7,889 nt of DNA. Source: an uncultured Clostridia bacterium. GTDB taxonomy: Bacteria; Bacillota; Clostridia; Christensenellales; UBA1242. The stretch covers positions 1-7,889 of the forward strand of contig CAOJNR010000048.1 in assembly GCA_948439925.1 (NCBI GenBank), given 5' to 3'. The notes under the pieces were generated by a model. It made no database searches. It had not been told where the DNA came from and saw nothing but the letters and a program-made list of their open reading frames with translations. Below are positions 1 to 6,001 of this stretch, piece by piece. How positions within the stretch are numbered: the stretch's first letter is position 1; each line of letters starts with the position of its first letter. A program made the translations under genes and the position numbers.

Positions 1-5
1 TAAAC

Positions 6-60
6 TAATACTTTGCCCAACTTGAAGTAATACTTTGCCCAACTTGAAGTAATACTTTGC
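6..60. repeat. 22-bp tandem direct repeat, 2.5 copies
   Basis: Two perfect 22-bp copies start at 6 and 28, and a third copy of 11 bases starts at 50. Each unit begins TAATACTTTGC and ends CCAACTTGAAG. The period is close to two helical turns, as in iteron arrays bound by a protein on one DNA face. The five bases before the first copy do not match well, so the array may begin here or may continue degenerately past the window edge. The function is unknown. Confidence 0.85.
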
Positions 61-74
61 AAATTATAAACCAA

Positions 75-112
75 AAGTATTTTTCAGTGCATTATTTTAT
101 AAGAAAATACTT
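75..112. repeat. Inverted repeat with AATACTT arms
   Basis: AAGTATTTT at 75-83 is the exact reverse complement of AAAATACTT at 104-112, with 20 nt between. The arms share the AATACTT core with the tandem repeats at 6-60, so the same core occurs five times in 112 bases, four direct and one inverted. No U-run follows, so it does not look like a terminator. Confidence 0.6.
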
Positions 113-125
113 ATTAAGTTAAAAA

Positions 126-141
126 TGTTTCATGTGAAACA
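126..141. promoter_or_regulatory. parS site 1 (ParB binding)
   Basis: TGTTTCATGTGAAACA differs from the near-universal parS palindrome TGTTTCACGTGAAACA at a single central base (C to T). ParB loads at parS and spreads as a CTP-bound clamp. The adjacent parB and parA genes and two further copies nearby support the call. Confidence 0.85.
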
Positions 142-177
142 TTTGTGCTATTTAATTTAAATAGTTAAAACAAAAAA

Positions 178-193
178 TGTTTCATGTGAAACC
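178..193. promoter_or_regulatory. parS site 2 (ParB binding)
   Basis: TGTTTCATGTGAAACC has the same central C-to-T change as site 1, in the same orientation, plus a different last base. Its centre lies 52 bp from that of site 1. Confidence 0.82.
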
Positions 194-228
194 TTCTATA
201 AGCTTGTAACTTTTTAAAAAATATTTAT

Positions 229-244
229 TGTTTCACGTGAAACT
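229..244. promoter_or_regulatory. parS site 3 (consensus ParB binding)
   Basis: TGTTTCACGTGAAACT contains the perfect palindromic core GTTTCACGTGAAAC. It is the best of the three sites and the closest to parB. Its centre is 51 bp from that of site 2. Confidence 0.92.
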
Positions 245-450
245 TTCAGTTAAACGCATCTTGAAATATGAGAGTCTCAAAAGTTTTTGTAAATATAATA
301 TGAAAGATATAATTATCAAAAACAGATTTTATATAATAAAAACATCTTGTTTTGACAGATTTTAAATGAGGGAATATTCATTAAAAAGCTTGAAATTGGC
401 TCTGGGCTTATTTTAGAAAAAATATCGTAAGCGCAATGCATTTTTGCATG

Positions 451-470
451 AAAAAAGGGCATTTCTGCCC
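451..470 (-). terminator. Intrinsic terminator of parA-parB
   Basis: Read on the minus strand, GGGCA, loop GAAA, TGCCC is followed directly by six T residues. It starts 8 nt after the parB stop codon. A second small hairpin (ATGCA/TGCAT, 436-449) follows. On the plus strand the hairpin lacks a strong T-run, so it mainly ends the parAB transcript. Confidence 0.88.
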
Positions 471-477
471 AATTTTA

Positions 478-1431
478 TTAATCTTTGTTCCTTTTATTGT
501 AATTTCTTAAATCAGCAAGTGTAATTTCTTTTTTCTTTAAAAGTTCAATCATATCTGCAAGCCTATCCAAATCATCTCTTGAATAATAATCTATATAAAT
601 GCGACCTTTGTTATCATTTCCAATCGCAGAAACTTTTGTTGCGAACACACGTTGCATATCTGCGATAAGTTCTTTAAGTTCCAATGATTGCTCTGCAACC
701 TTAGAAACTGGTTTCTTTGCGGGATTAAGATAATTCTTAACAGCTTTTTCAAGATCGCGCACGCTCATTTTGCCGTCACAAGCATTTTTTGCAAGCCTAA
801 TTTGTTGATTTGTGTCTTCAACCACAACAAGCGCCCTTGCATGACCAGAAGAAAGTCTGCCATCTTCAACCATTTTGATAACATCTGGATATAAAGTAAG
901 CAAACGCAAAGTGTTTGTAATGTTTGGACGACTCTTACCGATTCTGTCAGCTACTGCTTCTTGCGTGAAGTTATATTCTTCCATAAGTTGCTTGATTGCT
1001 CGTGCAGCTTCGATTGGATTTAAATCTTCACGTTGCAAGTTCTCAATAAGGGAAACTTCTTTGACTTGCTTTTCAGTATAGTTTTTAATGACTACTGGAA
1101 CAGAAGAAAGACCTGCAATTCTTGATGCACGCCAACGACGTTCACCTGCAATTATGAGATATTTATCTCCCTCTTCTTTGTTAACAATGATAGGTTGAAT
1201 AACGCCATGAATCTTGATTGAGTTTGCAAGTTCTTGCAAAGCATCATCATCAAAATACTTTCTTGGCTGATTTGGGTTAGGGTAGAGCTTGTTTATATCA
1301 AGTTCAGAAACTGACTTGTCTACCACTTTCTCTTTTGGTGTATTATTAGTTATATTTTGATTACTATTATCCTCTTCATAAAAGCCAAAGAGCGATTCAA
1401 GTCCTCTTCCAAGTCCTTTTTTTGTGCTCAT
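478..1431 (-). CDS. parB: Chromosome-partitioning protein ParB (Spo0J family)
   Basis: ParB is a CTP-dependent DNA clamp that loads at parS, spreads along nearby DNA, stimulates ParA ATPase and recruits SMC to the origin region. The 317-residue protein has the N-terminal ParA-interacting motif KKGLGRGLESLF (4-15). The CTP-binding ParB/Sulfiredoxin domain follows, with NPNQPRKYF (52-60), IIAGERRWRA (93-102) and ENLQREDLNPIEAA (130-143). Next comes a helix-turn-helix (TQEAVADRIGKSRPNITNTL, 156-175), and a C-terminal dimerisation domain lies around 276-310. All key motifs are intact and the length is a little above the usual 280-295. The start is fixed by AGGTGA 7 nt upstream, inside the end of parA. 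Only one base separates the parA stop from this ATG, so the genes are probably translationally coupled. Three parS sites lie just downstream. Noc is a close paralogue, but the N-terminal motif and the parA partner favour ParB. Confidence 0.97.
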   Translation of the reverse strand: MSTKKGLGRGLESLFGFYEEDNSNQNITNNTPKEKVVDKSVSELDINKLYPNPNQPRKYFDDDALQELANSIKIHGVIQPIIVNKEEGDKYLIIAGERRWRASRIAGLSSVPVVIKNYTEKQVKEVSLIENLQREDLNPIEAARAIKQLMEEYNFTQEAVADRIGKSRPNITNTLRLLTLYPDVIKMVEDGRLSSGHARALVVVEDTNQQIRLAKNACDGKMSVRDLEKAVKNYLNPAKKPVSKVAEQSLELKELIADMQRVFATKVSAIGNDNKGRIYIDYYSRDDLDRLADMIELLKKKEITLADLRNYNKRNKD

Positions 1432-1432
1432 A

Positions 1433-2251
1433 TTACTTCACCTCTCTTAACTTAATTTTTGTATCTTTTGTTATGCTTTTATAACTTATCTTGTTTCTAT
1501 TCAAAAATTCTTCTGCCAAACTTAAATATGCATCTGCACCTTTTGAAGAAGGTTCATAAATAAGAATAGGCTCGCCATGGCTTGGCGCCTCTGCCAAACG
1601 AATGTTCCTTGGAATGTAAGTAAAGAAAACCTTCTTGCCAAAGAATTTAAGAATCTCATCACTAACTTGATTAGTGAGATTTGACCTTTTGTCTTTCATC
1701 GTCATCACAACACCTTCGATATCAATGTCTGGATTAAGGTGATATTTGATAAGCCTTATTGTGTTCATGAGTTGAGTGATACCCATAAGTGGATAATATT
1801 CGCACTGCATTGGGATAATCACACTGTTGCATGCAGTAAGTGCATTAACAGTTATCAAACCGAGCGATGGAGGGCAGTCAATCATAATGAAATCATATTT
1901 ATCGCGAAGTGGGTCAAGAATACCTTTCAAAATTTTTTCACGTTGTGGCATTTGCACCATTTCAAGCTCTGCGCCTGCAAGGTCGACAGTCGAAGGCAAA
2001 ACATCCAAGCCTTCCACGATAGTCATTTTGATAACTTCATCAGCTGTGCTGTCGCCAGAAATAAGGTCATAAACAGTTTTCATCTCGCTGTCTTTATCAA
2101 TGCCAAGTCCACTTGTTGCGTTCCCTTGTGGGTCCATATCAACAACCAAAACTTTTTTACCCATAGCAGAAAGATAGGCCGACAAATTGATACATGTTGT
2201 CGTCTTTCCAACTCCACCTTTTTGATTCGCAAAAGCAATAATTTTTCCCAT
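1433..2251 (-). CDS. parA: Chromosome-partitioning ATPase ParA (Soj)
   Basis: ParA is a deviant-Walker ATPase that forms ATP-dependent dimers on nucleoid DNA. ParB triggers its ATP hydrolysis during origin segregation; in Bacillus, Soj also regulates DnaA. The 272-residue sequence has the deviant Walker A KGGVGKTT (11-18), with the signature lysine at 11 and the P-loop lysine at 16. It also has the A' motif DMDPQGN (38-44), Walker B IMIDCPP (122-128) and the family's KRSNLTNQV segment (188-196). The first residues (MGKIIAFANQ) align with the usual N-terminus, and AGAGGA-like sequence (AGAGGA, 2259-2264) lies 7 nt upstream, so the ATG is secure. Compared with the usual ~253 residues there is a basic tail of about 20 residues after 250, whose coding region carries the parB ribosome site. 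It is the first gene of a two-gene operon and is divergent from the gene at 2413. Confidence 0.97.
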   Translation of the reverse strand: MGKIIAFANQKGGVGKTTTCINLSAYLSAMGKKVLVVDMDPQGNATSGLGIDKDSEMKTVYDLISGDSTADEVIKMTIVEGLDVLPSTVDLAGAELEMVQMPQREKILKGILDPLRDKYDFIMIDCPPSLGLITVNALTACNSVIIPMQCEYYPLMGITQLMNTIRLIKYHLNPDIDIEGVVMTMKDKRSNLTNQVSDEILKFFGKKVFFTYIPRNIRLAEAPSHGEPILIYEPSSKGADAYLSLAEEFLNRNKISYKSITKDTKIKLREVK

Positions 2252-2258
2252 AGTAAAT

Positions 2259-2276
2259 TCCTCTAACTAAATTATA
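2259..2276 (-). promoter_or_regulatory. parA promoter -10 and ribosome site
   Basis: On the minus strand a perfect TATAAT lies at 2276-2271, followed by AGAGGA at 2264-2259. The -35 region is only T-rich (TTTATT at a 17-bp spacing). Transcription is predicted to start near 2264, giving a leader of about 13 nt that begins at the Shine-Dalgarno sequence. Confidence 0.6.
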
Positions 2277-2364
2277 CAATAAAATAAAGAAAAAATAAAG
2301 AAAAAACGCATATAATCTCTCAATTTTTCAGTATTTTTAAAAATAAAAAGTTTATAGTTAACTA

Positions 2365-2405
2365 TTTACAAATTTTCTTTTTTATGCTAGAATAAATTTA
2401 AGGAG
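2365..2405 (+). promoter_or_regulatory. Promoter and ribosome site of the gene at 2413
   Basis: TTTACA (2365-2370, five of six to consensus), a 17-bp spacer, then TAGAAT (2388-2393) preceded by TGC form an extended -10 promoter. AAGGAG at 2400-2405 lies 7 nt before the ATG. The predicted transcript starts near 2400, so the leader is very short but carries a strong ribosome site. The promoter looks strong and is divergent from that of parA. Confidence 0.75.
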
Positions 2406-2412
2406 AAATATT

Positions 2413-2874
2413 ATGAAAATAATGGAACTTTCTAAAACTAGCAGGCAATACTTTTTTCAATTAGAACTTCAAACACGCATGATTTTAAATCGCAAGAAAT
2501 ATACGGAAGAAAAATATGGAACTTTTGAAAAAGTCTGCAAGAAAACTCAGGAAGCTAAGCAGGCTTATAATATTTGGCTACAAAAAGCAAAAAAGTTAGG
2601 GTTTGATACGACAAAAGAAGAGGCTTTTATTTCCCAAAAAGAAGAGGAACTGAAAAGGGCATACTCTTCTTTAACAGCAAAAACAATTAGAACGACTAAA
2701 ACCACTATCGAAGAATTAACTCTTGCATGCCAACAACTTTCAGATATGGCGAAAAATAATAATCAAATCAATACTCCTTACTGCGATGAAACTGAATATA
2801 ATAACGCGTTTAGCCCTGTTGTTGAAGACAGTGATACTGCCAAAAATGATAATGATAATGAACTTCCATTTTAA
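2413..2874 (+). CDS. Uncharacterised small protein with SSB-like C-terminal acidic tip
   Basis: I do not recognise a family for this 153-residue protein. Residues 1-115 are rich in Lys, Glu, Gln and Ala with few prolines, so they are probably helical and partly coiled-coil; KTQEAKQAYNIWLQKAKKLG (44-62) is an example. There is no signal peptide or membrane segment. From about 115 the chain becomes Asn/Asp-rich and looks disordered, and it ends in KNDNDNELPF. That end resembles the C-terminal tip of bacterial SSB proteins (for example DDDLPF in Bacillus SsbA), which docks onto RecO, PriA and other repair or replication enzymes. There is no sign of an OB fold, so it is not SSB itself. The start is well supported by AAGGAG 7 nt upstream and an extended -10 promoter. 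It lies between parA and rsmG, where Bacilli carry noc, but on the opposite strand and without ParB-like motifs. A role in DNA maintenance is inference from the tail and the location. Confidence 0.85.
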   Translation: MKIMELSKTSRQYFFQLELQTRMILNRKKYTEEKYGTFEKVCKKTQEAKQAYNIWLQKAKKLGFDTTKEEAFISQKEEELKRAYSSLTAKTIRTTKTTIEELTLACQQLSDMAKNNNQINTPYCDETEYNNAFSPVVEDSDTAKNDNDNELPF

Positions 2875-2877
2875 ACA

Positions 2878-2913
2878 AAAAAACACCTTTTAAACTTTGT
2901 GTTTTTTATTTTT
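2878..2913. terminator. Shared terminator between convergent genes
   Basis: AAAAAACAC (2878-2886) pairs with GTGTTTTTT (2899-2907) across a 12-nt loop, and ATTTTT follows. It starts 3 nt after the stop of the plus-strand gene. On the minus strand the same hairpin ends in a run of seven T, so it can also end the rsmG transcript arriving from the right. The stem is AT-rich and therefore of moderate stability. Confidence 0.7.
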
Positions 2914-2998
2914 GAGGAAATATCACTTATATAGTTAGTTCTAGCTATTATATACATCAAAACTTTATAATGAAAGATCCTCACTTGTTCATTTTGGC

Positions 2999-3700
2999 TT
3001 ACACAATCGGTTTTGTTTTTGGTAGGTTTTTGGTACGAGGGTATTTTGTTGGTGTTGACTTGATTTTTGAAATGAAAACAAGTGTGCGCTGAGCGTCAAT
3101 TTCTGTTATGGTTATGTTTGAAATGTTTACAATTTTTCCGCCCAAAGTTTCAATGGCTTTTTTGCCAAGTTCGATTTCTTCGTCTGCTTTTTGCGCTTTA
3201 TACATAACCACTTTGCCACCGACTTTAACAAAAGGTAACAAATACTCAGCCAAAGTTGGAATTTGCGCAACAGCACGCGACAGAGCAATATCAAACTTTT
3301 CGCGCGTTTTTTTGCAATAGTCTTCGGCACGATCATGCACGCAATTCACTTGTTCGAACCCAAGAAGTTCAACCACTTGCTTTAAGAAATTGACACGCTT
3401 TTGCAGGCTGTCAAGCAGGGTGATTTCAATGTCTGGTCGGAGTATTTTGAGGGGAACGCCAGGGAAGCCAGCACCAGTGCCAACATCAATAACCTTTGCA
3501 TTTTGAGGGATTTCTTTTTCTGGCAAGACACTATCCAAAAAGTGCTTAAAGCACACGCCGTCCTCATCAGTTATTGAGGTGAGGTTAAACTTTTTATTTT
3601 CTTCAACCAGAAATTTATAATATGAAACAAATTGACCAACTTGCTTGTCTGTCAATTCATAGCCATAATTTTTGAAAGTGTTTTTTAGTAGAAGTTCCAT
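2999..3700 (-). CDS. rsmG: 16S rRNA (guanine-N7) methyltransferase RsmG
   Basis: RsmG (GidB) uses S-adenosylmethionine to methylate N7 of a guanine in the 530 loop of 16S rRNA (G527 in E. coli numbering). Its loss gives low-level streptomycin resistance. Counting from the ATG at 3700 (233 residues), the SAM-binding motif VIDVGTGAGFPG is at 70-81, LLDSLQKRVNFLK at 95-107, RAE at 124-126 and SRAVA at 141-145. The typical end KYPR...KPI is at 219-232. Length and motifs match the family (239 in B. subtilis). The frame stays open to a TTG at 3739, which adds 13 residues, but MELLLKNTFKNYGYELTDKQ aligns with the usual family start. Neither start has a Shine-Dalgarno sequence. A TATCAT box ends 6 nt before the ATG, so the mRNA may be leaderless, or translation may depend on the small gene upstream. 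Confidence 0.95.
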   Translation of the reverse strand: MELLLKNTFKNYGYELTDKQVGQFVSYYKFLVEENKKFNLTSITDEDGVCFKHFLDSVLPEKEIPQNAKVIDVGTGAGFPGVPLKILRPDIEITLLDSLQKRVNFLKQVVELLGFEQVNCVHDRAEDYCKKTREKFDIALSRAVAQIPTLAEYLLPFVKVGGKVVMYKAQKADEEIELGKKAIETLGGKIVNISNITITEIDAQRTLVFISKIKSTPTKYPRTKNLPKTKPIV

Positions 3701-3706
3701 AGATTT

Positions 3707-3735
3707 ATGATAACTGTTTTTTAACAAAAAAGCAA
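3707..3735 (-). promoter_or_regulatory. Possible rsmG promoter immediately before the ATG
   Basis: On the minus strand TTGCTT (3735-3730), a 17-bp spacer and TATCAT (3712-3707, five of six) lie 6 nt before the ATG at 3700. The -35 match is weak (three of six). The geometry equals that seen before mnmE, which is why I record it. It would give a leaderless rsmG mRNA. Confidence 0.35.
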
Positions 3736-3747
3736 GCAATTTAACTT

Positions 3748-3972
3748 TTACATTTTAGAAATTTCTTGTTCGAGTTTGTCTAGAACTTTTTTGATATAAA
3801 TCATAGTTAAAGACACAGCAAACCAAACCCTTTCGTTTTTGATGTTATGCGGGGCGTAGTGAGGGCAGTTCTCGCAATTTATTTTACGTTTTTTCATACA
3901 GTGACCATTTTCTAGTTTTGCAAAATGCTTTGAATTTTTATTAAAACATAATGCTGAATAAAATGTTGACAA
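3748..3972 (-). CDS. Small Cys/His-rich protein, main (C-terminal) frame of a probably frame-shifted gene
   Basis: This 74-codon frame begins at a TTG without a ribosome site and ends 8 nt before the alternative TTG of rsmG. It encodes GHC (23-25) and CENCPHY (33-39), a pattern suggesting a zinc-binding site. A hydrophobic stretch (VWFAVSLTMIYI, 49-60) and a charged helical end follow. The frame lacks a credible start. A well-formed start (AAGGAG, 6 nt, ATG at 3983) lies 11 bases upstream in another frame and encodes MKKDCQHFIQHYVLIK, which would supply the missing CxxH half. One extra A in the A5 run near 3936 (3934-3938) would join both frames into one protein of about 78 residues. The combined pattern (CxxHFIQHY, GHC, CxxC) resembles small uncharacterised Cys-rich proteins of Firmicutes, from memory and not checked. 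It precedes rsmG and may be cotranscribed with it. Confidence 0.55.
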   Translation of the reverse strand: MSTFYSALCFNKNSKHFAKLENGHCMKKRKINCENCPHYAPHNIKNERVWFAVSLTMIYIKKVLDKLEQEISKM

Positions 3973-3983
3973 TCTTTTTTCAT
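3912..3983 (-). pseudogene. N-terminal frame of the small Cys-rich gene, ending early
   Basis: From the ATG at 3983 the frame reads MKKDCQHFIQHYVLIK, then loses its family-like character and stops at TAG (3914-3912) after 23 residues. It has the best ribosome site in this part of the window (AAGGAG, 3995-3990). The protein-like sense of this frame stops where that of the other frame takes over. This points to a one-base indel in the A-run, a sequencing error there, or -1 ribosomal slippage. Confidence 0.55.
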
Positions 3984-3989
3984 TTGTTT

Positions 3990-4018
3990 CTCCTTTTACA
4001 ACCTTATTTTAAATTATA
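3990..4018 (-). promoter_or_regulatory. -10 box and ribosome site for the small gene-rsmG unit
   Basis: On the minus strand TATAAT (4018-4013) is followed by AAGGAG (3995-3990), 6 nt before the ATG at 3983. No convincing -35 box is visible. It lies just downstream of the mnmG terminator, so the small gene and rsmG probably form a transcription unit separate from mnmG. Confidence 0.5.
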
Positions 4019-4040
4019 AAAAATGAATAAACAAACTAAA

Positions 4041-4106
4041 ATTAAAAAAAACTGAAAATGTGCATAAAACGAGAATTAATTTTTAAATTGCTCATTTTAT
4101 GCACAT
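4041..4106 (-). terminator. Strong intrinsic terminator of mnmG
   Basis: On the minus strand ATGTGCATAAAATGAG (4106-4091) pairs with CTCGTTTTATGCACAT (4073-4058): 15 Watson-Crick pairs and one G-U pair across a 17-nt AT-rich loop. TTTTCAG and a run of eight T follow (4057-4043). It lies 25 nt past the mnmG stop. The long arms are unusual for a terminator. TTATGCACA occurs in both arms, inverted, and resembles a loose DnaA box, but the T-run makes termination the simpler reading. Confidence 0.82.
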
Positions 4107-4131
4107 GAAATTACAAATTTTTTCGTGATTT

Positions 4132-5988
4132 TTATCCTTTAAACTTCTTCACCAGCACTGATAGCACGGCGATGTCAGAAGGGGAAACTCCTGAAATGCG
4201 TGACGCTTGACCGATATTTAATGGTCTTATTGCGTCAAGTTTTTCACATGCTTCAAGACGAATGCCGTGTAAGTTTTTATAGCTGAACTCTGGCGGAATT
4301 GTCAAACTTTCATTCTTTTGGAACTTTGCAATATCTTCTTCTTGTTGTTTTAAATAACCTTGATATTTGCAGATTATATTCATCTCGTTGATCACCTCAA
4401 ATGAAAAATCGTTAAAAACATGCAATACATCATTCACTTTGAAAGCATCAAGATTTGGTCTTTTCAGCATATCGGCGATTGTAACGCTGTTTGCTGGCAC
4501 GCTTTCATTATTGTCCTCATAAAGCTTTTTGATTGTGTCGTCTATCTTAAATTTTGTTTTTGTTATCTCAAAAATCTTTTCAAGGTCTTTTTGTTTTTTC
4601 TTGAAAATCTTATATCTTTTGTCATCCACAAGCCCAAACCTGCGACCAATTTCAGTCAATCGAAGGTCAGCATTATCTTGCCTTAAAAGCAGTCGATATT
4701 CAGCACGCGAAGTCATCATTCGATATGGCTCTTCTGTGCCTTTTGTGACGATGTCGTCAATCAGAACGCCGATATAGCCGTCACTGCGTTTAAGCACCAG
4801 TTGTTCCTTGCCTTTGAGATAGCAGTTGGCATTTATCCCTGCAATAATACCTTGCGCGCCTGCTTCTTCATAACCGCTTGTGCCGTTGATTTGTCCAGCG
4901 AAAAACAGACCTTTCACTTTTTTATATTCAAGCGTTGGCAAAAGTTCAGTTGGGTCAATGCAGTCATATTCAATAGCGTAACTGTCACGCATAATTTCAG
5001 CGTTTTCAAGACCTTTAACAGAGCGAATCATCTTCTCTTGCACATCCACCGGCATTGATGTTGAAAAGCCTTGAATGTAAACCTCGTTGGTTGAAAGCGC
5101 CTCTGGCTCTAAGAAAAGTTGATGACGTTCTTTGTCAGCAAAGCGAACAATTTTGGTTTCAATAGAAGGGCAGTATCGTGGTCCAACACCTTTGATAAGT
5201 CCTGAAAAAACTGGCGCTTTGTCGAGATTCTCTCTGATAATATTATGGGTGTTTTCGTCAGTGTAGGTGAGGTAGCAAACCGCACTATTTTTGTTTTTTC
5301 TTTTTGTGATGAAAGAGAAATTTTGAATCTCTTCTTCGCCTTTTTGAATTTCAAGTTTGCTGTAATCAATGCTTCGAGAGTTTATTCTCGCTGGCGTTCC
5401 AGTTTTGAAACGCATGAGTGTTAAACCCAATTTTTTCAGACTGTCAGAAAGTTTTTGGGCATTCATAAAACCGTTTGGTCCGACATCTTTTGTGTAGTCA
5501 CCAATGATTATTCGACTTTTAAGATAAACACCAGTTGCAAACACGATAGCACGGCATTTATATTTCTTTCCAACTGCGCTTTCAACTATCTTTGTGCCGT
5601 CCTCGCAAATCTCAATATCGACCGCTTCGCCCTGCCTTAAAAAGAGGTTAGGGGTGTTTTCAATGGTCTTTTTCATTTCTTCATGATAGCGATTTTTATC
5701 TGCCTGTGCGCGCAGACTTTGCACTGCTGGGCCCTTCCCGCTGTTAAGCATTCGCAGTTGAATAAGTGTTTTATCGATATTGACACCCATTTCGCCACCA
5801 AGTGCGTCTATTTCAGAAACAAGTTGACCTTTTGCTGTTCCGCCAATAGAAGGATTGCACGCCAAAAAAGCCACTGCATCCAAACTCAGCGTCAATAAAA
5901 GCGTTTTATTTCCAGTTCGTGCAAGCGCAAGTCCTGCTTCACATCCAGCATGACCTGCACCAATAACTATCGCATCAAATTCTTCCAT
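4132..5988 (-). CDS. mnmG: tRNA uridine 5-carboxymethylaminomethyl modification enzyme MnmG (GidA)
   Basis: MnmG is the FAD- and NADH-dependent partner of MnmE. The complex uses methylenetetrahydrofolate and glycine to place a carboxymethylaminomethyl group on C5 of U34 in tRNAs that read NNA and NNG codons. The 618-residue protein has the usual length. It opens with the FAD-binding Rossmann motif VIGAGHAGCEA (8-18), then CNPSIGGTAKG (44-54). The mid-protein VGPRYCPSIETKIVRF holds the conserved catalytic-region cysteine, and NGTSGYEEAGAQG is the late FAD motif. The C-terminal helical domain that binds MnmE and tRNA is complete (RPLNIGQASRISGVSPSDIAVL). The ATG is supported by AAGGA 5 nt upstream. 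mnmE lies 165 bp upstream on the same strand without a clear terminator between, so cotranscription is likely. Confidence 0.98.
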   Translation of the reverse strand: MEEFDAIVIGAGHAGCEAGLALARTGNKTLLLTLSLDAVAFLACNPSIGGTAKGQLVSEIDALGGEMGVNIDKTLIQLRMLNSGKGPAVQSLRAQADKNRYHEEMKKTIENTPNLFLRQGEAVDIEICEDGTKIVESAVGKKYKCRAIVFATGVYLKSRIIIGDYTKDVGPNGFMNAQKLSDSLKKLGLTLMRFKTGTPARINSRSIDYSKLEIQKGEEEIQNFSFITKRKNKNSAVCYLTYTDENTHNIIRENLDKAPVFSGLIKGVGPRYCPSIETKIVRFADKERHQLFLEPEALSTNEVYIQGFSTSMPVDVQEKMIRSVKGLENAEIMRDSYAIEYDCIDPTELLPTLEYKKVKGLFFAGQINGTSGYEEAGAQGIIAGINANCYLKGKEQLVLKRSDGYIGVLIDDIVTKGTEEPYRMMTSRAEYRLLLRQDNADLRLTEIGRRFGLVDDKRYKIFKKKQKDLEKIFEITKTKFKIDDTIKKLYEDNNESVPANSVTIADMLKRPNLDAFKVNDVLHVFNDFSFEVINEMNIICKYQGYLKQQEEDIAKFQKNESLTIPPEFSYKNLHGIRLEACEKLDAIRPLNIGQASRISGVSPSDIAVLSVLVKKFKG

Positions 5989-6001
5989 ATGTTTCCTTTT
6001 T

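Larger units (their letters stand above)
1..477. other. Gene-free region downstream of parB
   Basis: No coding sequence is supported here. The left part (1-112) holds direct and inverted repeats built on AATACTT. The middle (126-244) holds three parS sites. The stretch 245-435 is AT-rich and shows only a consensus-like TTGACA at 352-357 without a good -10 box. The right end (436-470) holds two small hairpins that end the parB transcript. The longest ATG-started peptide noted, from 366, is about 16 codons without a ribosome site. I read the whole stretch as a centromere-like, non-coding segment. Confidence 0.6.

Noticed and set aside
352..380. Perfect TTGACA suggesting a plus-strand promoter or small RNA
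   Set aside because: At 17 bp the -10 position reads TATTCA, only three of six matches, and no good plus-strand terminator follows; support is too weak.
366..416. 16-codon peptide MREYSLKSLKLALGLF
   Set aside because: No ribosome site and no supporting context; expected by chance in AT-rich DNA.
1739..2266. Long plus-strand open frame opposite parA
   Set aside because: It lies wholly antisense to a clear parA with all motifs intact and has no ribosome site; it is a shadow frame.
2913..2983. TGAGGA...TCCTCA inverted repeat enclosing ATAGTTA/TAGCTAT
   Set aside because: The arms are short and the enclosed stretch is AT-rich; no riboswitch or RNA family is recognisable between the convergent genes.
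3701..3739. TTG start extending RsmG by 13 residues
   Set aside because: The extension does not match the family N-terminus and TTG has no ribosome site; the ATG at 3700 fits better.
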